Shown here: piece after piece, positions 16,455 through 24,560 of the stretch | Layout of the letters: every line of letters begins with the position of its first letter | Position numbering within the stretch: the stretch's first letter is position 1 | NCBI RefSeq assembly: GCF_051251565.1 | Contig: NZ_JBPOFB010000006.1 | Location: 124,001-188,000 of the forward strand | Reading direction: 5' to 3' | Source: Marivita sp051251565 | GTDB taxonomy: Bacteria > Pseudomonadota > Alphaproteobacteria > Rhodobacterales > Rhodobacteraceae | DNA: 64,000 bases | Program-made: the position numbers and the translations under genes | The notes under the pieces: model-generated | Databases searched by the model: none | The model's input: the letters and a program-made list of their open reading frames with translations, nothing else | What the model was told of the DNA's origin: nothing

Positions 16455-17327
16455 ATGACCAAGTGGCTTGAAGAAAACATGCCCAAATTGGTACTGGCGC
16501 CCTCGTTCATCGCAGTTCTGATCTTTGTCTATGGCTTTATTGTCTGGACCGCCTGGGTCTCTCTGACGCGATCGCGCCTGCTTCCAAGATATGACATCGA
16601 AGGCTTTATTCAGTACGATCGGCTGTTTGCGTCCCCGCGTTGGGACACCGCGCTGAACAACCTGTTCATCTTTGGGTTCCTGTTCATCGTGATTGCGATG
16701 GTGCTGGGTTTGGTGCTGGCGATCTTGCTGGACCAGAACATCCGCACCGAAGGCGCGTTGCGCACGATCTATCTCTATCCAATGGCGCTTTCCATGATCG
16801 TCACGGGTACGGCGTGGAAATGGATTCTCAATCCGGGCCTCGGCATACAGGCCATGGTGCGCGGTTGGGGTTATGAGGACTTTACGTTCGACTGGCTCGT
16901 GAACCCGGACATGGCGATCTACACCATTGTTCTGGCCGCGATCTGGCAAAGCTCGGGCTTTGTAATGGCGTTGTTTCTGGCGGGGCTGCGATCTGTCGAT
17001 GGCGAAATCATCAAAGCCGCGCAAGTCGATGGCATTCCAACATGGCGCATCTACACCGCGATTATCATTCCATCGATGGCCCCAATCTTTCTGTCGGCGT
17101 TCATTGTGCTGTCGCACCTTGCCATCAAGAGCTTTGATCTTGTCATCGCGCTCACGGGTGGCGGCCCCGGCTATGCGACGGATTTGCCAGCAACCTACAT
17201 GTACGCAATGGCGTTTTCGCGCGGCGACATCGGTCAGGCAGCAAGCTCTGCCATGATCATGATGATGGTCGTTTTCACGATTGTCGTGCCGTACCTTTAT
17301 TCAGAGCTGAGGACAAAAGATGACTGA
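16455..17327 (+). CDS. Sugar ABC transporter permease 1 (MalF-like)
   Basis: 290 residues with six predicted transmembrane segments and the permease EAA loop (EIIKAAQVDGIPTWRIYTAI near residue 180-200) that contacts the ATPase. It carries the sugar across the inner membrane together with the second permease. Its end overlaps the next gene by 8 bases, so the two are co-translated. Confidence 0.93.
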   Translation: MTKWLEENMPKLVLAPSFIAVLIFVYGFIVWTAWVSLTRSRLLPRYDIEGFIQYDRLFASPRWDTALNNLFIFGFLFIVIAMVLGLVLAILLDQNIRTEGALRTIYLYPMALSMIVTGTAWKWILNPGLGIQAMVRGWGYEDFTFDWLVNPDMAIYTIVLAAIWQSSGFVMALFLAGLRSVDGEIIKAAQVDGIPTWRIYTAIIIPSMAPIFLSAFIVLSHLAIKSFDLVIALTGGGPGYATDLPATYMYAMAFSRGDIGQAASSAMIMMMVVFTIVVPYLYSELRTKDD

Positions 17328-18213
17328 TGTGCCGATGTCACCGTCCCAAGGCCAAAGCCGAACTGGCAAGATCATTCTGCGCTGGGTGCTGTATATTGCG
17401 CTTGGTCTGTTTGCCCTGTTTTACCTGATGCCGCTTTTCGTGATGGTTACAACATCGCTGAAAAGCCTTGATGAAATCCGCACGGGCGACCTCATCGCCC
17501 TGCCGCGCGCGGTGACGTTTGATGCATGGCGCACGGCGTGGTCGGGGGCCTGTACGGGCGTGCAATGCGAAGGCATGCAGCCCTATTTCTGGAACTCAAT
17601 GCTGATCGCCATTCCGGGCGTTGCCATATCGACCCTGCTGGGCGCGATGAACGGCTATGTCATTGCCCAGTGGCGGTTTCGCGGGTCCAACATCATCTTT
17701 TCGCTGATGCTGTTCGGCTGCTTCATCCCGTTTCAGGTGGTGCTTTTGCCAATGGCGCGGACGCTTGGACTCATGGGGATTGCGGGCACCATTCCGGGGC
17801 TGATCTTTGTCCATGTGATCTACGGCATCGGGTTCACGACGCTGTTTTTCCGCAACTACTATGTGTCAATCCCATCGGAACTGACCAAGGCAGCCAAGGT
17901 GGACGGGGCAGGGTTTTTCCGGATCTTCTGGTCGATCTTCCTGCCGCTGTCTTTGCCGATCATCGTGGTGACCGTCATTTGGCAGTTCACCCAGATCTGG
18001 AACGACTTTTTGTTTGGTGTGTCGTTTAGTCAGGCGGGCACCCAACCCGTGACAGTCGCACTCAACAACATCGTCAACTCGACCACTGGCGTCAAAGAAT
18101 ACAATGTCGATATGGCCGCCGCGATCATCGCCGCCCTGCCGACCCTGTTTGTCTATGTCGTCGCCGGCAAGTATTTCATCCGCGGTCTGACCGCCGGATC
18201 CGTGAAAGGATAA
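17320..18213 (+). CDS. Sugar ABC transporter permease 2 (MalG-like)
   Basis: 297 residues with six predicted transmembrane segments. The EAA loop is seen as ELTKAAKVDGAGFFRIFWSI (about 187-206). An N-terminal polar tail of about 20 residues precedes the first membrane helix. Overlaps the upstream permease and is followed 4 bp later by the ATPase, consistent with one complex of two permeases and an ATPase dimer. Confidence 0.93.
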   Translation: MTDVPMSPSQGQSRTGKIILRWVLYIALGLFALFYLMPLFVMVTTSLKSLDEIRTGDLIALPRAVTFDAWRTAWSGACTGVQCEGMQPYFWNSMLIAIPGVAISTLLGAMNGYVIAQWRFRGSNIIFSLMLFGCFIPFQVVLLPMARTLGLMGIAGTIPGLIFVHVIYGIGFTTLFFRNYYVSIPSELTKAAKVDGAGFFRIFWSIFLPLSLPIIVVTVIWQFTQIWNDFLFGVSFSQAGTQPVTVALNNIVNSTTGVKEYNVDMAAAIIAALPTLFVYVVAGKYFIRGLTAGSVKG

Positions 18214-18217
18214 TCCC

Positions 18218-19315
18218 ATGTCTCCGATCCTGGACATCAAGAACCTCTACAAAAGCTATGGAAGCACGGAGATTCTCAAGGACATCAACGTGTCGATCGA
18301 ACCGGGCGATTTTCTTGTGCTTGTCGGCCCGTCGGGCTGCGGCAAGTCCACGCTTTTGAACTGCATCGCCGGGCTTGAACCGATCACCGGCGGGGCCATC
18401 AGCATTGGCGGCAAGGACATGACCCAAGTCAGCCCAAAGGACCGCGACATTGCGATGGTGTTCCAGTCCTACGCTTTGTATCCGACCATGACCGTTGCCA
18501 AGAACATCACCTTTGGCATGAAGGTGCGGGGAGTGGATCAGGCCACGCAGGACCGCAAGCTGGCGCAGGTGGCGGCGCAGTTGCAGATCGAAGCATTGCT
18601 CAACCGGCGTCCGGGGCAGTTGTCCGGGGGTCAGCGGCAGCGCGTTGCGATGGGCCGGGCGCTGGTGCGTGATCCCAAGCTGTTTCTTTTTGACGAACCG
18701 CTGTCCAACCTAGATGCCAAACTGCGGGTCGAAATGCGGACCGAGATCAAAGCCCTGCACCAGAACCTTGGCGCGTCGATGGTTTATGTGACCCACGACC
18801 AGATCGAGGCGATGACACTGGCCACCAAGATCGTCGTGATGAAGGGCGGTGTGATCCAGCAGATCGGATCTCCGGCAGAGATTTATAACCGCCCAGCGAA
18901 CCTGTTTGTGGCCGATTTCATGGGCAGCCCTGCGATGAACCTGATCCCGGCCAAAGCACATCGCGCTGCCGAAGGCACCCGGATCGAGATTTCCCGTAAA
19001 TCAGGTGATCCCATTGTTTTGACCGACATCAACAATCGCGATCTGCCCGAAGACGTGATCCTTGGTGTACGCCCCGAAGACATTGCTGATCCCGAATTGC
19101 GCGGGTCCGACGCGACGCAAGCGGCCGATTTCATGATCGACATTGTCGAACCTGCGGGCGCCGACACGTTTGCTGTGATGCAGTTGGGCGGCAAACACGT
19201 CACCGCGCGTTTGCATTCAGAAACCACAGCCCGCGCCGGTGAGCAAAAGCGCCTGTCCTTTGATCTGGGAAAGGTGTCGTATTTCGCACCCGAAACCGGG
19301 CTGCGGCTAAACTGA
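18218..19315 (+). CDS. Sugar ABC transporter ATP-binding protein (UgpC/MalK-like)
   Basis: 365 residues. Walker A GPSGCGKST (37-45), Q loop (VFQSYALYP), signature LSGGQ (135-139), Walker B (LFLFDEPLSNLD) and the switch His (VYVTHDQ) are all intact. The C-terminal 130 residues form the TOBE/regulatory domain of the MalK group (VRPEDI). It energises the importer. The gene ends at a bidirectional hairpin shared with the converging CaiB gene. Confidence 0.95.
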   Translation: MSPILDIKNLYKSYGSTEILKDINVSIEPGDFLVLVGPSGCGKSTLLNCIAGLEPITGGAISIGGKDMTQVSPKDRDIAMVFQSYALYPTMTVAKNITFGMKVRGVDQATQDRKLAQVAAQLQIEALLNRRPGQLSGGQRQRVAMGRALVRDPKLFLFDEPLSNLDAKLRVEMRTEIKALHQNLGASMVYVTHDQIEAMTLATKIVVMKGGVIQQIGSPAEIYNRPANLFVADFMGSPAMNLIPAKAHRAAEGTRIEISRKSGDPIVLTDINNRDLPEDVILGVRPEDIADPELRGSDATQAADFMIDIVEPAGADTFAVMQLGGKHVTARLHSETTARAGEQKRLSFDLGKVSYFAPETGLRLN

Positions 19316-19321
19316 GCAAGG

Positions 19322-19352
19322 CCGGGTGGTCAGTCTTTGATTGACCACCCGG
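19322..19352. terminator. Bidirectional hairpin between the ABC importer and the CaiB-type gene
   Basis: Perfect 11-bp stem CCGGGTGGTCA / TGACCACCCGG with a loop of 9 bases. It lies 6 bases past the ATPase stop and contains the last codons and stop of the converging gene. No long T tract follows on either side. Confidence 0.6.
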
Positions 19353-20484
19353 ATGCGCGGACCTTGTCCGTGTGCGTCCCAAGCGATGGGGCTGTGCGGT
19401 CAAGCGCAAGGTTTGACGCGCTGAAGGTAATGGGGGTGCGGACACCGGGCACACCTTGGGGGGCGATCTTCATCTCGCGGTGAATGATTTGCGGATCGTC
19501 AAAGACCTCTCCGACCGTGTTGATTGGCGAGGATGGCACCTTGACCGTCTTGAGCGCATCCAGCAGTCCCGCCTTGGTCCATTTTGCCGTTTCTGCCTTG
19601 AGGATCGGCACCAGTGTATCGCGGTGCTTCACCCGGCTAGCGTTGATCAGGTAGTCGGTGTGTTCGGCAAGATCGGCGCGGCCTAGCACGCCACACAGGC
19701 GCTGATACTGGCCGTCATTGCCGGACGCGATGATGATATCGCCGTCCGAGACCGGGAACACTTCGTAGGGCACGATATTGGGGTGCTGATTGCCCATGCG
19801 GTTGGGCGACTGACCCGTCGCAAGGAAGTTCATCGCTTGGTTGGCAAGACTGCCTGTGCCCGCATCCAGCAGGCTCATGTCGATATGTTGCCCTTGGCCG
19901 GTCGTTTCTCGCACCCGCAGCGCCGCCTGAATGGCGATCACCGAATAAAGGCCGGTATAGACATCCGTCACCGCGACGCCCACCTTTTGCGGCTCTCCTT
20001 TAGGGTCGCCGGTGATCGACATGAGACCGGACATGCCTTGGATCAGGTAGTCATAGCCTGCGCGTTCGGCATAGGGGCCGGTTTGGCCAAAGCCGGTGAT
20101 CGAACAATAGACGAGTCCGGGATTGATGGCGTTCAGGCTGTCATAATCCAAACCGTATTTGGCCAGTCCTCCGACCTTGAAGTTTTCGATAAGCACATCC
20201 GCCTCTCGCGCCAGCTTCAGCACAAAGGCGCGTCCGTCCTCGGTCGTCAGGTCAGCCGTGACCGAATATTTGCCCCGGTTGCAGCTGTAGAAATACGCGG
20301 CCGTGGGTGTATCTTCGCCCTCGCGTTCAATGAATGGCGGCCCCCAAGTGCGCGTGTCGTCGCCCTTGGGGCTTTCCACCTTGATGACCGTGGCCCCCAG
20401 ATCGGTCAAGGTTTGGCCAACGATCGGCCCGGCAAGGATGCGGGCCAATTCGAGGACTTTCAGACCTTCCAGCGGCGCTGCCAT
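19330..20484 (-). CDS. CaiB/BaiF-family CoA-transferase
   Basis: 384 residues, a class III CoA-transferase. The N-terminal signature (GLKVLELARILAGPIVGQTLTDLGATVIKVE) and an internal stretch around the catalytic aspartate (DTRTWGPPF, then DVLIENFKVGGLAKYGLDY) are visible. Family members move CoA between dicarboxylic acids and related acyl groups. Next to a glutaryl-CoA-dehydrogenase-like gene, a succinyl-CoA:glutarate-type reaction is a good guess; the wider operon may use another substrate. Its ATG overlaps the stop of the dehydrogenase gene. It is the last gene of the eight-gene operon. Confidence 0.88.
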   Translation of the reverse strand: MAAPLEGLKVLELARILAGPIVGQTLTDLGATVIKVESPKGDDTRTWGPPFIEREGEDTPTAAYFYSCNRGKYSVTADLTTEDGRAFVLKLAREADVLIENFKVGGLAKYGLDYDSLNAINPGLVYCSITGFGQTGPYAERAGYDYLIQGMSGLMSITGDPKGEPQKVGVAVTDVYTGLYSVIAIQAALRVRETTGQGQHIDMSLLDAGTGSLANQAMNFLATGQSPNRMGNQHPNIVPYEVFPVSDGDIIIASGNDGQYQRLCGVLGRADLAEHTDYLINASRVKHRDTLVPILKAETAKWTKAGLLDALKTVKVPSSPINTVGEVFDDPQIIHREMKIAPQGVPGVRTPITFSASNLALDRTAPSLGTHTDKVRASGWSIKD

Positions 20485-21704
20485 CAGAAGAACGCCTGCA
20501 ACCCTGTTTGTGCGCGGCCAAGGATGAGGGCGTGCACATCATGCGTGCCTTCATATGTGTTGACCGTTTCAAGGTTCTGCGCATGGCGCATGACGTGATA
20601 TTCCGCCATGATGCCATTGCCTCCATGCATGTCGCGGGCATGGCGCGCGATCTCCAAGGCCTTGCCACAATTGTTGCGCTTGATCAGGCTGATCGCCTCG
20701 GGCGCGGCGGTGCCCGCATCCAGCATCCGACCGACCTGCAACGCAGCGTGCAGGCCCAGCGTGATCTCTGTCTGCATGTCGGCCAGTTTCTTTTGGAAAA
20801 GCTGCGTCTGTGCCAAAGGCTTGCCAAACTGCACGCGGTCCAAGCCGTAGGACCGTGCGCGATGCCAGCTGTCTTCGGCGGCGCCCATCACACCCCATGC
20901 GATGCCATAGCGCGCGCGGTTCAGACACCCGAACGGCCCCTTGAGGCCCTCGACATCCGGCAGCAGCGCATCTTCGCCGACCTCGACATCCTTCATCACG
21001 ATCTCGCCGGTGATCGACGCACGCAGCGACAGCTTGCCGTTGATCTTGGGCGCGGACAGGCCCTTCATGCCCTTCTCAAGCACGAAGCCCTTGATCTTGC
21101 CGCCATGTGCGTCGGACTTGGCCCAGACGACGAACACATCCGCAATCGGGCTGTTCGAGATCCACATCTTCGCACCGTTAAGGACATAGCCACCGTCGGT
21201 CTTCTTGGCGACGGTCTTCATGCCCGCAGGGTCGGACCCGGCCTCTGGTTCTGTCAGGCCGAAACATCCGATCAGCGTGCCAGCCGCGAGACCGGGCAGA
21301 TATTTCTTGCGCTGCTCATCTGTGCCGTAGGCATGGATCGGGTACATCACCAAAGAGCTTTGAACGCTCATCATCGACCGATAGCCGCTGTCGATCCGCT
21401 CCACCTCGCGGGCGACAAGGCCATAGCTGACATAGTTCGCGCCCAAGCCGCCGAATTCCTCGGGAATGGTCACACCCAGCAGACCCATTTCGCCCATCTC
21501 GGCGAATATCTCGGGGGCGACGCCTTCGTTCAGGTACATATCGGACACGCGTGGCAACAGCTTGTCCGTTGCATAAGCCGCCGCACTGTCGGCGATCATC
21601 CGCTCTTCTTCGGTCAGTGAGGCGCGCAAGCCCAGCGGGTCTTCCCAGTCGAATTTGGCAAGTGAGGGTCCGTGACCCGCATGTGTCGCATCAAGCATGT
21701 CCAT
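20484..21704 (-). CDS. gcdH: Acyl-CoA dehydrogenase, glutaryl-CoA dehydrogenase-like
   Basis: 406 residues. Acyl-CoA dehydrogenase signatures are present: CFGLTEPEAGSDPAGMKT, the YGIAWGVMGAAEDSWHRARSY helix, and the catalytic base Glu385 in YEGTHDVHALILGRA. This last segment is characteristic of the glutaryl-CoA dehydrogenase group, which oxidises and decarboxylates glutaryl-CoA to crotonyl-CoA using FAD and ETF. An alternative start two codons later is equally possible. It overlaps the upstream FAD oxidoreductase gene by 14 bases and the CaiB-type gene at its end. Confidence 0.9.
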   Translation of the reverse strand: MDMLDATHAGHGPSLAKFDWEDPLGLRASLTEEERMIADSAAAYATDKLLPRVSDMYLNEGVAPEIFAEMGEMGLLGVTIPEEFGGLGANYVSYGLVAREVERIDSGYRSMMSVQSSLVMYPIHAYGTDEQRKKYLPGLAAGTLIGCFGLTEPEAGSDPAGMKTVAKKTDGGYVLNGAKMWISNSPIADVFVVWAKSDAHGGKIKGFVLEKGMKGLSAPKINGKLSLRASITGEIVMKDVEVGEDALLPDVEGLKGPFGCLNRARYGIAWGVMGAAEDSWHRARSYGLDRVQFGKPLAQTQLFQKKLADMQTEITLGLHAALQVGRMLDAGTAAPEAISLIKRNNCGKALEIARHARDMHGGNGIMAEYHVMRHAQNLETVNTYEGTHDVHALILGRAQTGLQAFF

Positions 21705-23082
21705 TGTCCTCTTTCATGTCATTGGCCGCAGCCGTTCCGGCGATACGCCCGAGCACCGTTGCTGCCAGAAGTCCGTTCCCAGACAGATACCCGCTATCGC
21801 CGGAACCTGAAACACCCACCGCCGCACCGCCCGCCGCGAAAAGGTTTGGAAACACGCCCCCCGCCTTGCGGTACACGCGCGCCTCTTGGTTGATCATCAG
21901 CCCACCTTGCGTGTGAAACAAGGCTCCGGTCACCTTTACCGCACAATATGGCGGTTTGAGCGGTTCGCCAAGGAAGCTGCGTCCAAAAGTGTCAGGCCCG
22001 TCCGTCGGAATGTCGGCCAGCGTTCTGATCAGTGCGTCTTCCGGAAGGGCCGTGACCTCGGCCATCTCTGCCAAAGTCGCGGCGCTTCGGATCGCGCCGA
22101 TCGCTTCGGCGTCCTTGAAGTCCTGAAACTGTCGCGCAATCCCGGCGATGCGGCTGTCAAATATCGTCCAAGCCACGCCTTCGGGCTGTGCCAGCACCGC
22201 GCGGGCGGCTTCTGAATAGCCTTGGCTTTCGTCCCAGAACCGCTCTCCGCGCAGGTTCACTTGAACGCCGCCTTGAGTGATCACCGCCCAGGTGATCAGG
22301 ATGCCTTGCGGATATGCGACATTGCCATGGCCCTGATAGGCGCCCAGATGCAGCGTCTCGGCCCCAAGCGCATTGCCCCAGGTCACCGCGTCGCCCTGAT
22401 TATAGTCGTGTCCGAACCAGACCGCGTTTTCAATCTCGGGCATGAATTTGCGCACCATGTCGCGGTTGCCGCCATACCCGTTGCAGGCCAAAACCAGTGC
22501 GCCGCATCCGATATCTTCGGTCCCGGTCGGACCGTCCAGTCGCACGCCTTGGATGATATTGCCGTTTACAAACAGCGCAGTGGCGCGGCGGTTGCAGATG
22601 ATGTCGATGCCCTGCGCTTCGCAGGCGGTTCGCAGCCGGTCGATCAATTCACGACCCGCGCGGGTTGGAAGACCGTGCATGCGGCGGCGCGAATGGCCGG
22701 GATAGTCGAAATCCGTCACCACCGAGAATGGCAGGTCAAACCTGTCCGCCAGCCATTCAATGACAGGGCCAGAGGCGCTGGCCAGCAGATCAACAAGGTC
22801 TTGCGGGTTTTCCCCCTTGGCCTTTTTTTGGATGTCGTTGGCAAACAGGTCGGTGCGGTCCTCAATCCCGGCGTCGCGCTGAAACCGGGTGCCTGCGGCG
22901 GGTATCAGACCGGCGGACAAAGCGGTTGATCCCGAAGGCGTTGCATCCGCCTCGATCACAAGAACGTCCGCCCCGGCATCCGTCGCGGCGAGTGCGGCCA
23001 CCAAACCGCACGCCCCTGCGCCGACGATGAGGACCGGCACGTTCAGATCGAAACCAGATACAGGAGGCGTCAGGACTGACAT
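21691..23082 (-). CDS. FAD-dependent oxidoreductase of the fumarate reductase flavoprotein type
   Basis: 463 residues. The Rossmann FAD motif is VLIVGAGACGLVAALAATDAG near the N-terminus, and the second FAD-contact region is near the C-terminus (LFAAGGAAVGVSGSGDSGYLSGNGLL). The fold group includes fumarate reductases, tricarballylate dehydrogenase and 3-ketosteroid dehydrogenases. It probably oxidises or reduces a carbon-carbon bond next to a carboxylate, but the substrate is unknown. No signal peptide or haem-binding CxxCH is present, so it is cytoplasmic. It lies 3 bp downstream of the lyase gene. Confidence 0.85.
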   Translation of the reverse strand: MSVLTPPVSGFDLNVPVLIVGAGACGLVAALAATDAGADVLVIEADATPSGSTALSAGLIPAAGTRFQRDAGIEDRTDLFANDIQKKAKGENPQDLVDLLASASGPVIEWLADRFDLPFSVVTDFDYPGHSRRRMHGLPTRAGRELIDRLRTACEAQGIDIICNRRATALFVNGNIIQGVRLDGPTGTEDIGCGALVLACNGYGGNRDMVRKFMPEIENAVWFGHDYNQGDAVTWGNALGAETLHLGAYQGHGNVAYPQGILITWAVITQGGVQVNLRGERFWDESQGYSEAARAVLAQPEGVAWTIFDSRIAGIARQFQDFKDAEAIGAIRSAATLAEMAEVTALPEDALIRTLADIPTDGPDTFGRSFLGEPLKPPYCAVKVTGALFHTQGGLMINQEARVYRKAGGVFPNLFAAGGAAVGVSGSGDSGYLSGNGLLAATVLGRIAGTAAANDMKEDNGHA

Positions 23083-23085
23083 GGC

Positions 23086-23955
23086 TTAGTCGTTCCCACC
23101 ATTTTCATACCGCTTGCCAGTTGCGAGCATCGCGTCTGTGCCAAGGCGTGTGTTCAGCCCTTTAAAATCAAACATCTGTTCGGCGAAGGGGCGGTTGCTG
23201 CCATTGGTCTTGAGGCTGGCATAATAGTCCTCGGCGGTGCGGGCGAGGGCGCGCACGATACCGCCGGGGAAGATCACGATTGAAAAGCCCATCGCTTCCA
23301 GGTCCGAGGCGTTCTGGATCGGTGTGGCACCACCTTCGACCATGTTGGCAAGCAGTGGCACGCGACCCTTGAAGCGATCCGTCACTGTCTTCATTTCGTC
23401 CACCGACCGCAGCGCCTCGACAAAGAGCGCGTCTGCCCCCGCCTCGACATAAGCCTCGGCCCGGTCGATCGCGGCGTCAAAGCCCTCCACTGCGACGGCG
23501 TCGGTGCGGGCGACGATCAGCGTGTCATCGCTGGCACGCGCATCGGCCATCGCGGCGATCTTGCCGACCATTTCCGCCGTTGGAATGATGGATTTGTCCG
23601 CCAGATGGCCGCAGCGTTTTGGATAGGTCTGGTCCTCGATCTGCAAGGCATTTGCGCCCGCGCGTTCATACATCCGCATCGTGCGCTGCGCGTTCAGGGC
23701 GTTGCCAAAGCCAGTATCGGCGTCGATGATGACGGGCAGGTCCACGCAGTCGCGGATCAGGGCCATCGTATCGGTCATCTCGCTGACTGAAGTCAGGCCA
23801 ATATCGGGGCGACCAAGGCGCGTGTAAGCCACCGCTGCGCCACTGAGATAAATCGCCTCAAACCCGGCTTGCGCGGCAAGCGTTGCAGTCAGTGCGTCAT
23901 AGACGCCGGGCGCTACAAGGATTTGATCGGCGGCAAGCCGCGATTTCAGGGTCAT
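23086..23955 (-). CDS. PEP mutase / isocitrate lyase family lyase (dimethylmalate lyase-like)
   Basis: 289 residues with the family hallmarks DADTGFG, QIEDQ and the catalytic-loop motif PKRCGHL, where the cysteine indicates a lyase rather than a phosphonomutase. Relatives cleave 2-methylisocitrate, oxaloacetate, or 2,3-dimethylmalate to pyruvate or succinate plus a small acid. With a LeuCD-like hydratase in the same locus, a methylated malate is a reasonable candidate (inference). It overlaps the isochorismatase-like gene by 4 bases. Confidence 0.88.
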   Translation of the reverse strand: MTLKSRLAADQILVAPGVYDALTATLAAQAGFEAIYLSGAAVAYTRLGRPDIGLTSVSEMTDTMALIRDCVDLPVIIDADTGFGNALNAQRTMRMYERAGANALQIEDQTYPKRCGHLADKSIIPTAEMVGKIAAMADARASDDTLIVARTDAVAVEGFDAAIDRAEAYVEAGADALFVEALRSVDEMKTVTDRFKGRVPLLANMVEGGATPIQNASDLEAMGFSIVIFPGGIVRALARTAEDYYASLKTNGSNRPFAEQMFDFKGLNTRLGTDAMLATGKRYENGGND

Positions 23956-24557
23956 GCCAGCATATCCAGCATCTCGGCGCAGGTCACATTCGGGCAGACG
24001 GATGCAAGCGACAGCAGTGTGGCATCATGCACCTCTTGTTTGAAAGCCGCGCAGCCATCGGACAGCAAAACGGTATGCAGGTTGCGCAAATGGGCGTCGC
24101 GGGCGGTGCTGGCGACCCCACCATTGGTGACGATCCCGCCGATGATGAGCGTGTCGATATCCAGCGCGCGCAGAATGTATTCTAGCCGCGTCTGGTAAAG
24201 CGCGGAATACGCCACCTTTTCAATCGTGTAATCTGCGGGCGCCAGCGTATCGACAAGGCTGTGGCCAAACTTGCCCGGCGCAAAGTCGCCTTTGCCTAGG
24301 AAGGGGCGCAGCTCTTTCAGATGTGGTGCGATCAGCGGTTCGTCATTTGGTCCGGGCACCAGCGTAAACTGGGCGCTAATGTAAGTGCCGCCCTTGGCAC
24401 GCAGAGCGTCAGCCACGGGTTTGATCCGGGCGGGCAGGGCCGTGATTGCTGCTGCCGTTTGGCCAGCACGGCCATAGGCCCCGTCGGGGTGCAGAAAGTC
24501 GTTTTGCAGGTCGATGGTCAGAAGCGCCATGCGCGTCGGGTCGATTTTATGCGCCAT
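23952..24557 (-). CDS. Isochorismatase-like hydrolase lacking the catalytic cysteine
   Basis: 201 residues. The catalytic Asp is in LLTIDLQNDF and the catalytic Lys is probably in IEKVAYSALYQT. The position that holds the Cys nucleophile in cysteine amidohydrolases reads Gly (IVTNGGVASTARDA). Loss of Cys with retention of Asp and Lys is known in true isochorismatases such as PhzD, which hydrolyse a vinyl ether. It is therefore unlikely to be an amidase. Nothing nearby makes isochorismate, so the substrate must be another. It overlaps the lyase gene and follows HyuA after 3 bp. Confidence 0.85.
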   Translation of the reverse strand: MAHKIDPTRMALLTIDLQNDFLHPDGAYGRAGQTAAAITALPARIKPVADALRAKGGTYISAQFTLVPGPNDEPLIAPHLKELRPFLGKGDFAPGKFGHSLVDTLAPADYTIEKVAYSALYQTRLEYILRALDIDTLIIGGIVTNGGVASTARDAHLRNLHTVLLSDGCAAFKQEVHDATLLSLASVCPNVTCAEMLDMLA

Positions 24558-24560
24558 GTC

